Source of the DNA: a virus
Reading direction: 5' to 3' (one strand)
IMG/VR virus record: IMGVR_UViG_3300007346_000042
Span: 1 to 51,592 of that record
DNA: 51,592 nucleotides
The notes under the pieces were generated by a model. That model was not told where the DNA came from. It made no database searches and saw only the letters and a list, made by a program, of their open reading frames with translations. How positions within the stretch are numbered: position 1 is the stretch's first letter; every line of letters starts with the position of its first letter. This document shows, piece by piece, positions 26,577 to 33,143 of this stretch. Made by a program: the position numbers and the translations under genes.

Positions 26577-26740
26577 GCTTGTGAGTTGTTGGGGTTGAAC
26601 ATTGCGTTGAGTTCGTCCATTGACAGGTTCAGTGCTTCATCGGATTGATTTGCTGCCTTCTGCTTCAGGATGGTGGTCTTGGCTCGTGCCATCGCATCTT
26701 GGATGGACTCACCTTGACGGAGGATGATTGATACTGACAT
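26573..26740 (-). CDS. 55-residue protein, unknown
   Basis: Begins MSVSIILRQGESIQDAMARA and ends with an Asn-rich NPNNSQA whose stop overlaps the next ATG. The ATG is directly preceded by the conserved leader (26741-26760). Helical with a possible short amphipathic segment. Unknown. Confidence 0.55.
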   Translation of the reverse strand: MSVSIILRQGESIQDAMARAKTTILKQKAANQSDEALNLSMDELNAMFNPNNSQA

Positions 26741-26762
26741 TGTGTATTGGGTTTAGAGGGTT

Positions 26763-26999
26763 TTACTTGTTGTCGTTGTAGTGCTTGTCTACGAGTCGCT
26801 TGATGCTATCGGAGTTGAAGTCATCTCCATAACTCAGGATGCTTATCGCCATTGACCTTACAAGGTCTGGTTTGTGGTAGGCAAGCGAGTTAATCTTGTA
26901 CAGGTAGTTGGTTGGGTCTCCGCACCTGTCGTTCACCACTAGTGTGGCTCGTCCCACAGGTTGCTTGGTGATGTTGTCTACGATTTCTTTGTTGGTCAT
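26763..26999 (-). CDS. Small protein, unknown
   Basis: 78 residues. The last codons and stop (26762-26775 on the plus strand, TTTACTTGTTGTCG) are identical over 14 nt to the 3' end of the 98-residue gene at 27296-27592, although the proteins are otherwise unrelated. The stop is followed by the conserved leader of the next gene. ATGA overlap with the upstream gene. Confidence 0.55.
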   Translation of the reverse strand: MTNKEIVDNITKQPVGRATLVVNDRCGDPTNYLYKINSLAYHKPDLVRSMAISILSYGDDFNSDSIKRLVDKHYNDNK

Positions 27000-27151
27000 G
27001 ATTCCTTGAGTTTACTGATTGAGATGTTGATGAGAGAGATGTTGTAGTGGTGCTTCCACTTATTCAACGCAGACAGATTCTGCTTATTGCGTTTGTGGTG
27101 ATATTTTTCTTGTGCCTGTGCTAGTGCTTGGCGTACTTGCTCGTGGGTCAT
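26996..27151 (-). CDS. Small basic protein, unknown
   Basis: 51 residues from the ATG at 27151, selected because it overlaps the upstream stop as ATGA. Lys/His/Gln/Asn-rich (QEKYHHKRNKQNLSALNKWK). No family recognised. Confidence 0.5.
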   Translation of the reverse strand: MTHEQVRQALAQAQEKYHHKRNKQNLSALNKWKHHYNISLINISISKLKES

Positions 27152-27273
27152 TGTTGTGTTTTGTGTTCGATGTAGTCCAACGAGAAGGTGATGAGATGTC
27201 CGATGCCCGTGAGGATGATGCCCCAAGCAAGGGACATTTGGGCGTACATGAGGAAGGTTGTGTAGGTAGTCAT
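27148..27273 (-). CDS. 41-residue single-TM protein
   Basis: Starts at the ATG directly after a conserved leader (27274-27293). One transmembrane helix (SLAWGIILTGIGHLITFSL) with a short charged tail ending in EHKTQQ. The stop overlaps the next start (ATGA). The size and topology fit a small membrane-acting host-takeover or exclusion peptide, which is a guess. Confidence 0.5.
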   Translation of the reverse strand: MTTYTTFLMYAQMSLAWGIILTGIGHLITFSLDYIEHKTQQ

Positions 27274-27295
27274 TGTGTGTGGGGTTTTTAGGAGT

Positions 27296-27592
27296 TTACT
27301 TGTTGTCGGTTCTGAACAGGTTGAACATTGCTTGTCGTGTCGCATTGAGTTCCTCTTGGGTTGGCTCGTCGTCGGCATCGTCCTCGTCCTCCCATTCGGT
27401 GTAGTAGTAGAGTTCGTCCTCGTAGCATCGTCTTAGGTATTCTGTCACCACTTCGGATTCACCGATGGATTCTATAGCCATGAGCTGAATCAACAGAGTC
27501 TCGTCGGTTGCCGCGTATGCATCTCCATCGCAGATGCAGTATCCTGAGTTCATTCCCTGTCCTGTAAGGGAGTCATATCGTGTGTGCTTCAT
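27296..27592 (-). CDS. Acidic 98-residue protein, unknown
   Basis: Begins at 27592 after a class II leader. Strongly acidic in the C-terminal half (a run of Glu/Asp around TEWEDEDDADDEPTQEEL), then AMFNLFRTDNK. The stop region shares 14 nt with that of the gene at 26763. Extreme acidity could mean DNA mimicry; unproven. Confidence 0.55.
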   Translation of the reverse strand: MKHTRYDSLTGQGMNSGYCICDGDAYAATDETLLIQLMAIESIGESEVVTEYLRRCYEDELYYYTEWEDEDDADDEPTQEELNATRQAMFNLFRTDNK

Positions 27593-27617
27593 GTCTCTAT
27601 AACGTTTGTGGTTTGGG
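27593..27617 (-). repeat. Class II start-associated leader, copy 1
   Basis: On the minus strand this reads CCCAAACCACAAACG then TTATAGAGAC, ending at the ATG of the 98-residue gene. It is shared with 28618-28644 and differs from the common CACACA-type leader. TATAGA could be part of a promoter. Confidence 0.55.
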
Positions 27618-27626
27618 ATTATTGTG

Positions 27627-27896
27627 TCAGCAGATGACAAAATCTTCGGGAGTTGTGTCGCAGTTCAGGACGAACAGGTCAGTGCCGTTTCCGACAACCG
27701 ATGCGAAGGGGATGAGTTCCTCGATGTCCTCAATCATGTCCTCGATGTCGTAGGCATCACCGAACTCGCACATTAGTGCGTTAGAGATGTTCCTCTCGCT
27801 TCCGAGGATGATGGCGAAGTTCACGTTGAGCAGGTCATCAGTTAGTCCTGCGATGTCTACACAGGTATGGATGCGCATTAGCTTGTCGATATTCAT
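27627..27896 (-). CDS. Acidic 89-residue protein, unknown
   Basis: Starts at the ATG after a conserved leader (27897-27915). Contains LNVNFAIILGSERNISNALM and an acidic stretch (DIEDMIEDIEELI). Unknown function. Confidence 0.55.
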   Translation of the reverse strand: MNIDKLMRIHTCVDIAGLTDDLLNVNFAIILGSERNISNALMCEFGDAYDIEDMIEDIEELIPFASVVGNGTDLFVLNCDTTPEDFVIC

Positions 27897-27952
27897 TGTG
27901 TGTGGGTTTGTTGCGTGATGTTTGTGAGCAGTATGAATCGATCGATTTGGTG

Positions 27953-28111
27953 TCAACACATGTACAGGATGTTCGATGTGTCGTAGCCGAGTTCTTCCAA
28001 GTGAGTTTCCATGTCCTCGATTTGGTCAAGGTTTTCGATTGTGATTACGTCTACCTCTCGTGTTGTGTAGTCGAGGATGGCTACCTGATTGTCTCCAAGT
28101 TGAATTTTCAT
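27953..28111 (-). CDS. 52-residue protein, unknown (MKIQ start)
   Basis: Begins MKIQLGDNQVAILDY and ends NILYMC. Its leader (28112-28134) is close to that of the gene at 28447, and its first four residues (MKIQ) are shared with the next upstream gene, so homology extends past the start codon. Unknown function. Confidence 0.5.
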   Translation of the reverse strand: MKIQLGDNQVAILDYTTREVDVITIENLDQIEDMETHLEELGYDTSNILYMC

Positions 28112-28136
28112 TGTGTATAGGTTTATGTGGTTGGGT

Positions 28137-28301
28137 TTACTTTGTGTTCTTTGATTTGAAGCGGAGGAAGTTTGGGTGCTCCATCGCTTCCTCGATGGTC
28201 GTGCATCGTGGTGTCTTAATTTCTGTCCCGTCTGTCATGTGCAGGCAGTTGAGTTCTGGTGCGTACCTGTGTCGCTCCAATCCATGTACTTGAATCTTCA
28301 T
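28137..28301 (-). CDS. 54-residue protein, unknown (MKIQ start)
   Basis: Begins MKIQVHGLERHRY and ends LRFKSKNTK; basic. The leader at 28302-28320 ends at its ATG. Its stop is 25 nt before the ATG of the next gene, and that space is almost entirely the leader of that gene. Unknown function. Confidence 0.5.
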   Translation of the reverse strand: MKIQVHGLERHRYAPELNCLHMTDGTEIKTPRCTTIEEAMEHPNFLRFKSKNTK

Positions 28302-28312
28302 TGTGTGTGGGT

Positions 28313-28447
28313 TTATGTGTATTCTTCAACGATGTAGATTGCGGCAGTGATGGCTCTGTCGTCGGCATCGCCCATCTCTCCTTGCAGAACTTCGTTCTGA
28401 AAAGTTTGCAACAACTCGTGCAGTGTGTTCAATTCTTCTGGTGTCAT
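28313..28447 (-). CDS. 44-residue acidic helical protein, unknown
   Basis: Starts at the ATG at 28447 (MTPEELNTLHELLQTFQNEV). The TAA stop is part of the CATAAACCC leader of the next gene, only 11 nt before that start codon. Unknown function. Confidence 0.5.
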   Translation of the reverse strand: MTPEELNTLHELLQTFQNEVLQGEMGDADDRAITAAIYIVEEYT

Positions 28448-28458
28448 CGTGTGGGGGT

Positions 28459-28617
28459 TTATGTGGTTGGGTGAATGTAGTGTTCGTCGTAGGTGAACTG
28501 CTTGGTGCGTTCGATGTAGTCGATGAAGTTCCGCATGTGGTGTTGTCCGCTGAAGAACTTGGTAACCTTCCATCCTCGTGGTCGGTCGTTGGTGTGGAAT
28601 ACTAATGTTGCTTTCAT
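28459..28617 (-). CDS. 52-residue protein, unknown
   Basis: Begins MKATLVFHTNDRPRGWKVTK and ends HPTT. The final codons and the TAA stop come from the repeated leader of the next gene, so the leader shapes the C-terminus. It has a class II leader of its own. Unknown function. Confidence 0.5.
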   Translation of the reverse strand: MKATLVFHTNDRPRGWKVTKFFSGQHHMRNFIDYIERTKQFTYDEHYIHPTT

Positions 28618-28644
28618 GTGTCTATAACGTTTGTCGTGTTTGGG
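28618..28644 (-). repeat. Class II start-associated leader, copy 2
   Basis: Minus-strand reading contains CCCAAACACGACAAACG followed by TTATAGACAC and the ATG. It matches the leader at 27593-27617 apart from a 2-nt insertion and one or two substitutions. Confidence 0.55.
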
Positions 28645-28659
28645 TTATTGTGTGGGGAG

Positions 28660-28842
28660 TTAGAGTTCAATGGTGCGGGCAATTTTCAGGAGAGCGTTCT
28701 TTGCGGATTCGATGCGCAGACGATGCATCTTCTCCTCCTCAAAGGTTCTGCTGCTGTTTGTGGCGCGGGCTTCCTGTCGTGAAGCTAGGTTTGCTGCAAT
28801 TGCGTCTTGGTAAGCCTTGGTAGCTGCTTTGAACTTGTCCAT
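28660..28842 (-). CDS. 60-residue basic helical protein, unknown
   Basis: Starts MDKFKAATKAYQDAIAANLA; Ala/Arg/Glu-rich helix throughout. The leader at 28843-28861 ends at its ATG. A strong GC hairpin lies in the gap before it. Unknown function. Confidence 0.5.
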   Translation of the reverse strand: MDKFKAATKAYQDAIAANLASRQEARATNSSRTFEEEKMHRLRIESAKNALLKIARTIEL

Positions 28843-28865
28843 GTGTGTGGGGTTTATGGGTTTGT

Positions 28866-28892
28866 GGGGAGGACAGCGTGTCCATCCTCCCC
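28866..28892 (-). promoter_or_regulatory. Strong 11-bp hairpin between small genes
   Basis: GGGGAGGA and TCCTCCCC flank an inner segment that continues pairing (two G-T pairs and one G-C) around a 5-nt loop. No T-run follows on the minus strand, so it looks like an attenuator, RNA-processing or stabilising hairpin rather than a classical terminator. Confidence 0.45.
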
Positions 28893-28901
28893 GTGATTTC
28901 A

Positions 28902-29105
28902 TTAGGCGTTGCGCTTCCGCTTTGTCAACTCTGCGTCACACGCTCTGCGAACCATGACTGCCGTGGCGTTGTCAACTTCGTCCTGCTTGGTTGCGTCTCC
29001 AACTGCAATCTTGTAGTCGGTGCGATGCATGACGTTAGTGGCGTTCTCCAACGTTGCGATGACCGTGGCCGTGTCTGCTTGCTTGATGATGTCTACGAAG
29101 TACAT
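28902..29105 (-). CDS. 67-residue protein, unknown (first gene of the leftward operon)
   Basis: Starts MYFVDIIKQADTATVIATLE at the ATG after a conserved leader (29106-29129). Ala/Thr/Val-rich with a basic ending (ELTKRKRNA). It is the promoter-proximal gene of the minus-strand block, a position usually occupied by early host-takeover genes. Unknown function. Confidence 0.5.
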   Translation of the reverse strand: MYFVDIIKQADTATVIATLENATNVMHRTDYKIAVGDATKQDEVDNATAVMVRRACDAELTKRKRNA

Positions 29106-29144
29106 GATGTGTGGGGTTTGAATGGTTTGATGAATGATTCGGTA

Positions 29145-29177
29145 CAAACATCGTGAAGGGAACAGATACTTGTCAAG
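29145..29177 (-). promoter_or_regulatory. Candidate promoter of the leftward operon
   Basis: On the minus strand CTTG (29177-29174) and GATGTTTG (29152-29145) are 21 nt apart; the -7 element has one mismatch to TAnnTTTG. It lies 40 nt before the first small gene. The upstream 16-nt box at 29187-29202 may belong to it. Confidence 0.4.
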
Positions 29178-29186
29178 TTTTCAAAT

Positions 29187-29202
29187 GTTAACGAATGTGA
29201 AT
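29187..29202 (-). repeat. 16-nt box shared by two minus-strand promoter regions
   Basis: GTTAACGAATGTGAAT here and GTTAACGAGTGTGAAT at 33225-33240 differ at one base. Both lie upstream of minus-strand genes in non-coding DNA and are followed, on the minus strand, by a TTTG-AAAA segment. A regulator or promoter-box role is inferred. Confidence 0.5.
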
Positions 29203-29687
29203 CCCGCAGTATGACTGAGATACAGAGCGAAAAAAAGTTTGAGCATGGGGGTCAAGACGTGGTGGTTGGATGGGGGGTGCGACAGGTTCATGTGGTGGGG
29301 AGGATGTCGGTCAGCGCGTATACCCCTTCCGCTTAGGTCTGAGGATGGGAGGATTGGGGAGGGTTTGTTATTGTGGTCTGTATGTGTGCATAAAGCCACG
29401 TCTGTTGAATGCTTTGTACAAGTAACCTAGGTCAACACCCTGTGCGTCAACACGTTACACAAAACGCTAAAAGTTGTGCGCAAATCGCAACATAATGCAA
29501 GGGAGGGGGGACACAGATTCCGTTTCGGGTCGCGCGCGTGCTCGTCTATGTAGCACGATAATCCCATACTCAAACATTTCTCACCACTTTTTCCAGATCC
29601 GCTGTTCGAGTTTGACTTTAATGCGGATATTCTAAACTTATGATACACAATTAGTTAGGCTGTGTTGATTAAACTTTCAATTCAACC

Positions 29688-29718
29688 TTGACTTTTGAGA
29701 TTTTTGTTTATACCTTCG
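29688..29718 (+). promoter_or_regulatory. Candidate rightward promoter (TTG-N20-TACCTTCG)
   Basis: TTG at 29688-29690 and TACCTTCG at 29711-29718 are 20 nt apart. The -7 element has C in place of the third T, as also seen at 33165. The first downstream gene starts at 29812, giving a leader of about 90 nt. Confidence 0.45.
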
Positions 29719-29811
29719 CAATCATCAAGCAGATCAGAGGGGTCTAAACTTCTCAGATGGTCTTTGTGTGAACACAGAGAATCTGTTAGATGTTTATGTC
29801 AGAGGATTGCT

Positions 29812-29937
29812 ATGTCTAAAACCAAACACAACAAGAGGGTGTCTGACAAGATCAGGCTGTTAGTTCGCGAGGGGAAACCCTTGAAGCAGGCCATAGCCAT
29901 AGCGCTATCCATGCACGGTAAGACTAAGAAGAAGTAA
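29812..29937 (+). CDS. Small basic DUF6496-like protein
   Basis: 41 residues from the ATG at 29812: MSKTKHNKRVSDKIRLLVRE at the start, then KQAIAIALS and a Lys-rich end. The KQAIAIALS helix is the hallmark of a tiny phage protein family found beside structural genes (DUF6496-like, from memory). Function unknown; a DNA- or protein-binding virion component is plausible given the charge. Confidence 0.6.
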   Translation: MSKTKHNKRVSDKIRLLVREGKPLKQAIAIALSMHGKTKKK

Positions 29938-29939
29938 GC

Positions 29940-29947
29940 TATCTTTG
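29940..29947 (+). promoter_or_regulatory. Bacteroidota -7 promoter element
   Basis: TATCTTTG, exact match, 5 nt before the ATG at 29953. Overlaps the stop region of the preceding small gene. Confidence 0.6.
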
Positions 29948-29952
29948 CGTGT

Positions 29953-30681
29953 ATGAGAGCACTCAAGGGGAACGTTACTAGGACTGGCTATCGCAGGGAT
30001 AGCAAGGACAGGTTCAATGACTTCAATGTCATCCCATCAAACAAGATCTCCATGAAGGGTGTTGATCACGATGTGATCGGTGTGAGTGATAGGGGGGATG
30101 TGAAGCACATGAAACCTGGTGGGGAGTATAGGTTTAGTGGGAAGACTGTCACTGAGTTCCCTGTGTATCAAGGTAGCGGTCAGTTCAACATCCCGAAAGA
30201 GGCGTACAACGCACAGATGGACACAACAGCGTTCATTAGGGCACTTGCTGGGGTGGAGTCTGACCTGAACTACAGGGCTCAGAACCCAACCTCTTCGGCT
30301 GTTGGTGGGCATCAGTTCCTGTGGAATCTGCTCAAGAAGGACCCAAACCTATCTGGGGTAACTAAGGAGCAGTACATGTTCGATGAGGATCTTCAGAACG
30401 AGACGATGAGAAGAGCTCTCACTGAGTCTGTCGCTGGTGGGAATCCGTACATGGAGGATATCGCTGACATTAGAAAAGAGTATTCACCACAGATTCCTGG
30501 GTTTGACGATATGTTCTCAGACCTTGACTTACTCCTTATGCGTCACCTTAAGGGGAGACAAGGCTCTAGAGAGTATCTTGGTCACACGATCAGAGATAAG
30601 AGGGATGAAAACCTCAAGGGTAAGAACATGACCTTCCCTGACTATCAAGCCAAGTTCTATAGATACTACTACAACGACTAA
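29953..30681 (+). CDS. Virion-associated lytic transglycosylase-like protein
   Basis: 242 residues. The N-terminal ~75 residues (HDVIGVSDRGDVKHMKPGGE, KTVTEFP) are a type I associate with Bacteroidota phage virion proteins. Residues ~88-165 have the SLT-like pattern FIRALAGVESDLNY, NPTSSAVGGHQFLWNLL and a following Phe-Asp/Gln-Met helix, with Glu100 in GVESDL as candidate catalytic acid. Such enzymes cut peptidoglycan locally during DNA entry. An almost leaderless promoter precedes it, and the next gene follows by 5 nt. Confidence 0.6.
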   Translation: MRALKGNVTRTGYRRDSKDRFNDFNVIPSNKISMKGVDHDVIGVSDRGDVKHMKPGGEYRFSGKTVTEFPVYQGSGQFNIPKEAYNAQMDTTAFIRALAGVESDLNYRAQNPTSSAVGGHQFLWNLLKKDPNLSGVTKEQYMFDEDLQNETMRRALTESVAGGNPYMEDIADIRKEYSPQIPGFDDMFSDLDLLLMRHLKGRQGSREYLGHTIRDKRDENLKGKNMTFPDYQAKFYRYYYND

Positions 30682-30686
30682 CAGCC

Positions 30687-31583
30687 ATGGGGATATTTAC
30701 TAAGAAGGATACAAACACAATCTCTGGTGAGGATAAGTTCAAGGGGTGGGGGAACACCAAGGAGAAGGTATTTGAGTCAGAGGCACAGAAGGGGGCTGTA
30801 ACGTCTGCTGCAGGTGGTGACCTAAAGGGGGAGGACTTCAGGCAGCTCAAGAGAGATGTACACAAGCAGAAGAGACTCAACCGTAGAGCACTTAGGAAGG
30901 CTGAGAGAAAGGGGATTGACCCGTCTCAGGTTGAGATGAGGGGTGGTGAGTACAAGGAACTTACCCGTAGAGAAGAGGACATCGAGCAGTACTTCAAGGA
31001 TGTAAGGAAGGAGAGATCGGAGAACACTGCTGAGATAGTGGGTGTCTTGGCAGGGGCAGCCCTTACTGGGGGTGCTATCCTTGGCGCTGGGGGTGGAGGA
31101 GCTGCTACAGCTGGAGCTACTACGGCTGTTGCCCCGACAACAGTTGGGACTGGCATCACAGCAACTGGAGGATCAGGTCTTGGTGGCGTTGCCGCCACTC
31201 AAGCAGCCCTGACCCCTGCTGCCTTGACAGGAACCACAGCGGCCACCACTGGAGCCACTGGAGCCACGACAGCTGCAGCCACAACTGGCACGACTGCTGC
31301 AACCACAGGGGTTAAGGCTGGCCTTAAGGAGTTTGGCAAGAAGGCGGCTATGGGGGCCATAGAGAACAATATGTCTGGTGGGGCTCAAGGGGGTTTTCAG
31401 CCAGACCCCAGAACAGCACAGCTGGAGCAACAGCTTGCAATGATGCAGAATCAAATGAACTTCATGCAGCAACCCACCTTCCAGGTCCCAGCGTATCAGA
31501 CCCCACAACCATACACCATGCCACCACCGATGGTGCAACCCTCTTACACGGCGGCTGATGTGTACGATCCATTCCTCCAGTAA
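30687..31583 (+). CDS. Ala/Thr/Gly-rich virion protein
   Basis: 298 residues. A basic helical N-terminal 110 residues (RQLKRDVHKQKRLNRRALRK) is followed by a glycine-zipper-like hydrophobic region (about 112-145), a low-complexity Ala/Thr/Gly tract to about 215, and a Gln/Met/Pro-rich C-terminus. A membrane-interacting or internal ejected protein is suggested by the glycine zipper and by the adjacent transglycosylase-like gene. No family recognised. Confidence 0.6.
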   Translation: MGIFTKKDTNTISGEDKFKGWGNTKEKVFESEAQKGAVTSAAGGDLKGEDFRQLKRDVHKQKRLNRRALRKAERKGIDPSQVEMRGGEYKELTRREEDIEQYFKDVRKERSENTAEIVGVLAGAALTGGAILGAGGGGAATAGATTAVAPTTVGTGITATGGSGLGGVAATQAALTPAALTGTTAATTGATGATTAAATTGTTAATTGVKAGLKEFGKKAAMGAIENNMSGGAQGGFQPDPRTAQLEQQLAMMQNQMNFMQQPTFQVPAYQTPQPYTMPPPMVQPSYTAADVYDPFLQ

Positions 31584-31601
31584 TAATTAAAACAGCTTTA
31601 C

Positions 31602-31609
31602 TATCTTTG
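31602..31609 (+). promoter_or_regulatory. Bacteroidota -7 promoter element
   Basis: TATCTTTG, exact match, 4 nt before the ATG at 31614. Confidence 0.6.
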
Positions 31610-31613
31610 CCTC

Positions 31614-32069
31614 ATGGCGACAATGAGCGTACAGATTGACGAGAAGGTAACTCTCAACGGGAGGGACTTTGGTCAGACTAGATCAACCACCATCGATGGG
31701 ATCAACACCATTGATACTAGGGTGTTTGTCGCCACGTCCACTGAGATGGATCTTATCAAGTTCGACTTAGCTGCAGGGAACGGTCAGTTTATAGACGGTG
31801 CCCTGAAGTACCTCCGCATCTCTCACCTTTCAGGGAGCGATGACTTACACGTGAGGGTGGTTGGAACTGATGAGGAGTACGCCGTGTTGGTTCCGACAGG
31901 AGGTAGCGTGGTTTTCTTTGATCAGGGCATGGACGCGACTCAGACATCAACAACACCTGCCGTCACAGCCGACGGTACGGTATCTATTAACTTTGCAAAC
32001 ATCAACAAGATTTCGGTGGTCTCTGACTCTGCCGACATCACAGCAGAATACTTTGTAGCAACATCATGA
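31614..32069 (+). CDS. Beta-rich minor virion protein
   Basis: 151 residues, Thr/Val/Asp-rich with alternating hydrophobics typical of a beta-sandwich. The segment LKYLRISHLSG, then VLVPTGGSVVFF and a closing ISVVSDSADITAEYFV, resembles the proteins at 46440 and 46886 in strand order, suggesting paralogues (decoration or head-completion type). ATGA overlap with the next gene. Confidence 0.55.
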   Translation: MATMSVQIDEKVTLNGRDFGQTRSTTIDGINTIDTRVFVATSTEMDLIKFDLAAGNGQFIDGALKYLRISHLSGSDDLHVRVVGTDEEYAVLVPTGGSVVFFDQGMDATQTSTTPAVTADGTVSINFANINKISVVSDSADITAEYFVATS

Positions 32070-32545
32070 GAACACTAAGAGACAACAGAATGTACCGTGC
32101 AAGCGGTATGAACGAGCACCAGAAGTCTAATAAGACGCCATCACAACTAATTGAGTACTTTAAGGCAAGTGGTAAGGCTAAGATCCAGGAGTATCAAGCA
32201 AGCGGAAAGTACGCTGATGATAGCCGTCTTCAGAATATGTATGACGATGCCTCTGCCATTGGGATGGGGTTGCTTAACCTGTTTACAGGTGAAGGTGATC
32301 TTAGAGATAGATACGTCTTGGGTTATGGAAATGAGTCGGCTGATGACTACGCTAGACAGCGTAGCGGGCAATCTGGTATGATCGACGCCATTGGATCTGC
32401 TATTAGCGGGTTTTATGATGAGCTTACTGCACCAGGCTATGAGTACGCCCCGTCAAGCGTACAAAAGCACCCAATTGATGCTGGCATGAGAGCCTTTGAG
32501 CGTGCTCGCATGACTAACGAGGAAAGAGACGCTCTTAGAAGATAA
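32066..32545 (+). CDS. Virion-region protein, unknown
   Basis: 159 residues, polar and Asp/Arg/Ser/Tyr-rich, with NKTPSQLIEYFKASGKAKIQ and a Gly/Ala helix (AIGMGLLNLF). Coupled to the preceding gene by ATGA and ended by a strong terminator 33 nt after its stop. No family recognised. Confidence 0.55.
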   Translation: MRTLRDNRMYRASGMNEHQKSNKTPSQLIEYFKASGKAKIQEYQASGKYADDSRLQNMYDDASAIGMGLLNLFTGEGDLRDRYVLGYGNESADDYARQRSGQSGMIDAIGSAISGFYDELTAPGYEYAPSSVQKHPIDAGMRAFERARMTNEERDALRR

Positions 32546-32577
32546 TCTACCTGACGGTCTGCTATTGATGAAACAAG

Positions 32578-32607
32578 AAAGCCCCCTTGCGGGGGCTTTT
32601 CTTTTTG
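32578..32607. terminator. Bidirectional intrinsic terminator
   Basis: AAAGCCCCC (32578-32586) pairs perfectly with GGGGGCTTT (32591-32599) around TTGC, followed by a T-run to 32606. On the minus strand a T-rich stretch also follows, so it can end both the plus-strand block and the minus-strand gene that abuts it. Confidence 0.9.
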
Positions 32608-33135
32608 TCAGACATCAGAGCATCGATACACAGGTTGACTGTTCGAGGCATCTAGTTCATACCCAGGGGCTGTAATATGAACCCCCATCTCCTCTACAAC
32701 AACTTGGTCGTTCGCGATGCATTGCTGAACCCAGTCCTCGTCGAACAGAAGGATGAATGGTTCGTTCTCACCCTGAGGTCCAGCCGTGGAAACAACATAC
32801 ACCCCAGCCATTCCAGGGTGAAAGCTCATGACGCTGTCAGGTTGTTCCATGAAGATGTGAACGTCACGCTTCATTTCGTAGTCGTAGATCTCACCACTGG
32901 CTAGCACACTGTCAAAGTCAGCCGTGCTTAAGCCTACCACGCGGTCCACGTTAATAACCTGAATCGGCATGTCTGATCGCACAGATTGGATGAACGGGAC
33001 AGACACTCGATTTCGAAGACGCTCCATTGAGCAATCGAACGTGAAGGCCAGTACGAAGATAGCTGCGAAGAAAGCGAACACAGAGATTGCAGTCCAACGC
33101 AAGACCCGAAGGGTGAGGTTAATGAAGTTGTTCAT
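32608..33135 (-). CDS. Membrane-anchored extracytoplasmic protein, moron-like
   Basis: 175 residues. One N-terminal TM helix (VLRWTAISVFAFFAAIFVLA) is followed by a soluble domain with an acidic centre and a C-terminal VYRCSDV; Cys residues at the start and end could pair. The gene is alone on the minus strand between plus-strand virion genes, with a terminator touching its stop and a promoter-like region upstream containing the 16-nt box at 33225-33240. This is the layout of a moron. Superinfection exclusion or envelope modification is a hypothesis only. Confidence 0.6.
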   Translation of the reverse strand: MNNFINLTLRVLRWTAISVFAFFAAIFVLAFTFDCSMERLRNRVSVPFIQSVRSDMPIQVINVDRVVGLSTADFDSVLASGEIYDYEMKRDVHIFMEQPDSVMSFHPGMAGVYVVSTAGPQGENEPFILLFDEDWVQQCIANDQVVVEEMGVHITAPGYELDASNSQPVYRCSDV

Positions 33136-33143
33136 GGTTGTTT

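Larger units (their letters stand above)
26071..29129 (-). repeat. Class I start-associated leader repeat, nine copies
   Basis: Nine copies end at the start codon of a small gene: plus-strand 26071-26089, 26741-26760, 27274-27293, 27897-27915, 28112-28134, 28302-28320, 28448-28470, 28843-28861 and 29106-29129. The minus-strand consensus is close to TAAACCCCACACACAATG, with the CACA part always within 0-4 nt of the ATG. Genes at 28111 and 28447 share the extended form CCAACCACATAAACC. The sequence is not a Shine-Dalgarno site and holds no TAnnTTTG. Confidence 0.75.
29106..29811. other. Divergent intergenic region, candidate origin and control region
   Basis: 706 nt without a convincing gene between leftward and rightward operons. 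It holds the minus-strand promoter (29145-29177), the shared 16-nt box (29187-29202), G-tract clusters on the plus strand (29261-29277 and 29341-29363), a direct repeat GTCAACAC at 29431-29438 and 29446-29453, an imperfect inverted repeat around 29473-29490 (GTTGTGCG with CGCAAC), and a plus-strand promoter (29688-29718). Short clustered repeats at a divergence point are typical of replication origins and control regions; this is inferred. Confidence 0.4.

Noticed and set aside
27838-28029. Minus-strand ORF overlapping two small genes
   Set aside because: It lacks the conserved leader and covers parts of the 89- and 52-residue genes that do have one.
26071-29129. CRISPR-like array of repeats and spacers
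   Set aside because: Repeats are imperfect, placed at start codons, and the intervals are coding and of unequal length (about 110-270 nt).
29239-29430. Plus-strand ORF in the divergent region (Trp/Gly/Cys-rich)
   Set aside because: Composition follows the G-tracts, no leader or overlap signals, and no recognisable protein pattern.
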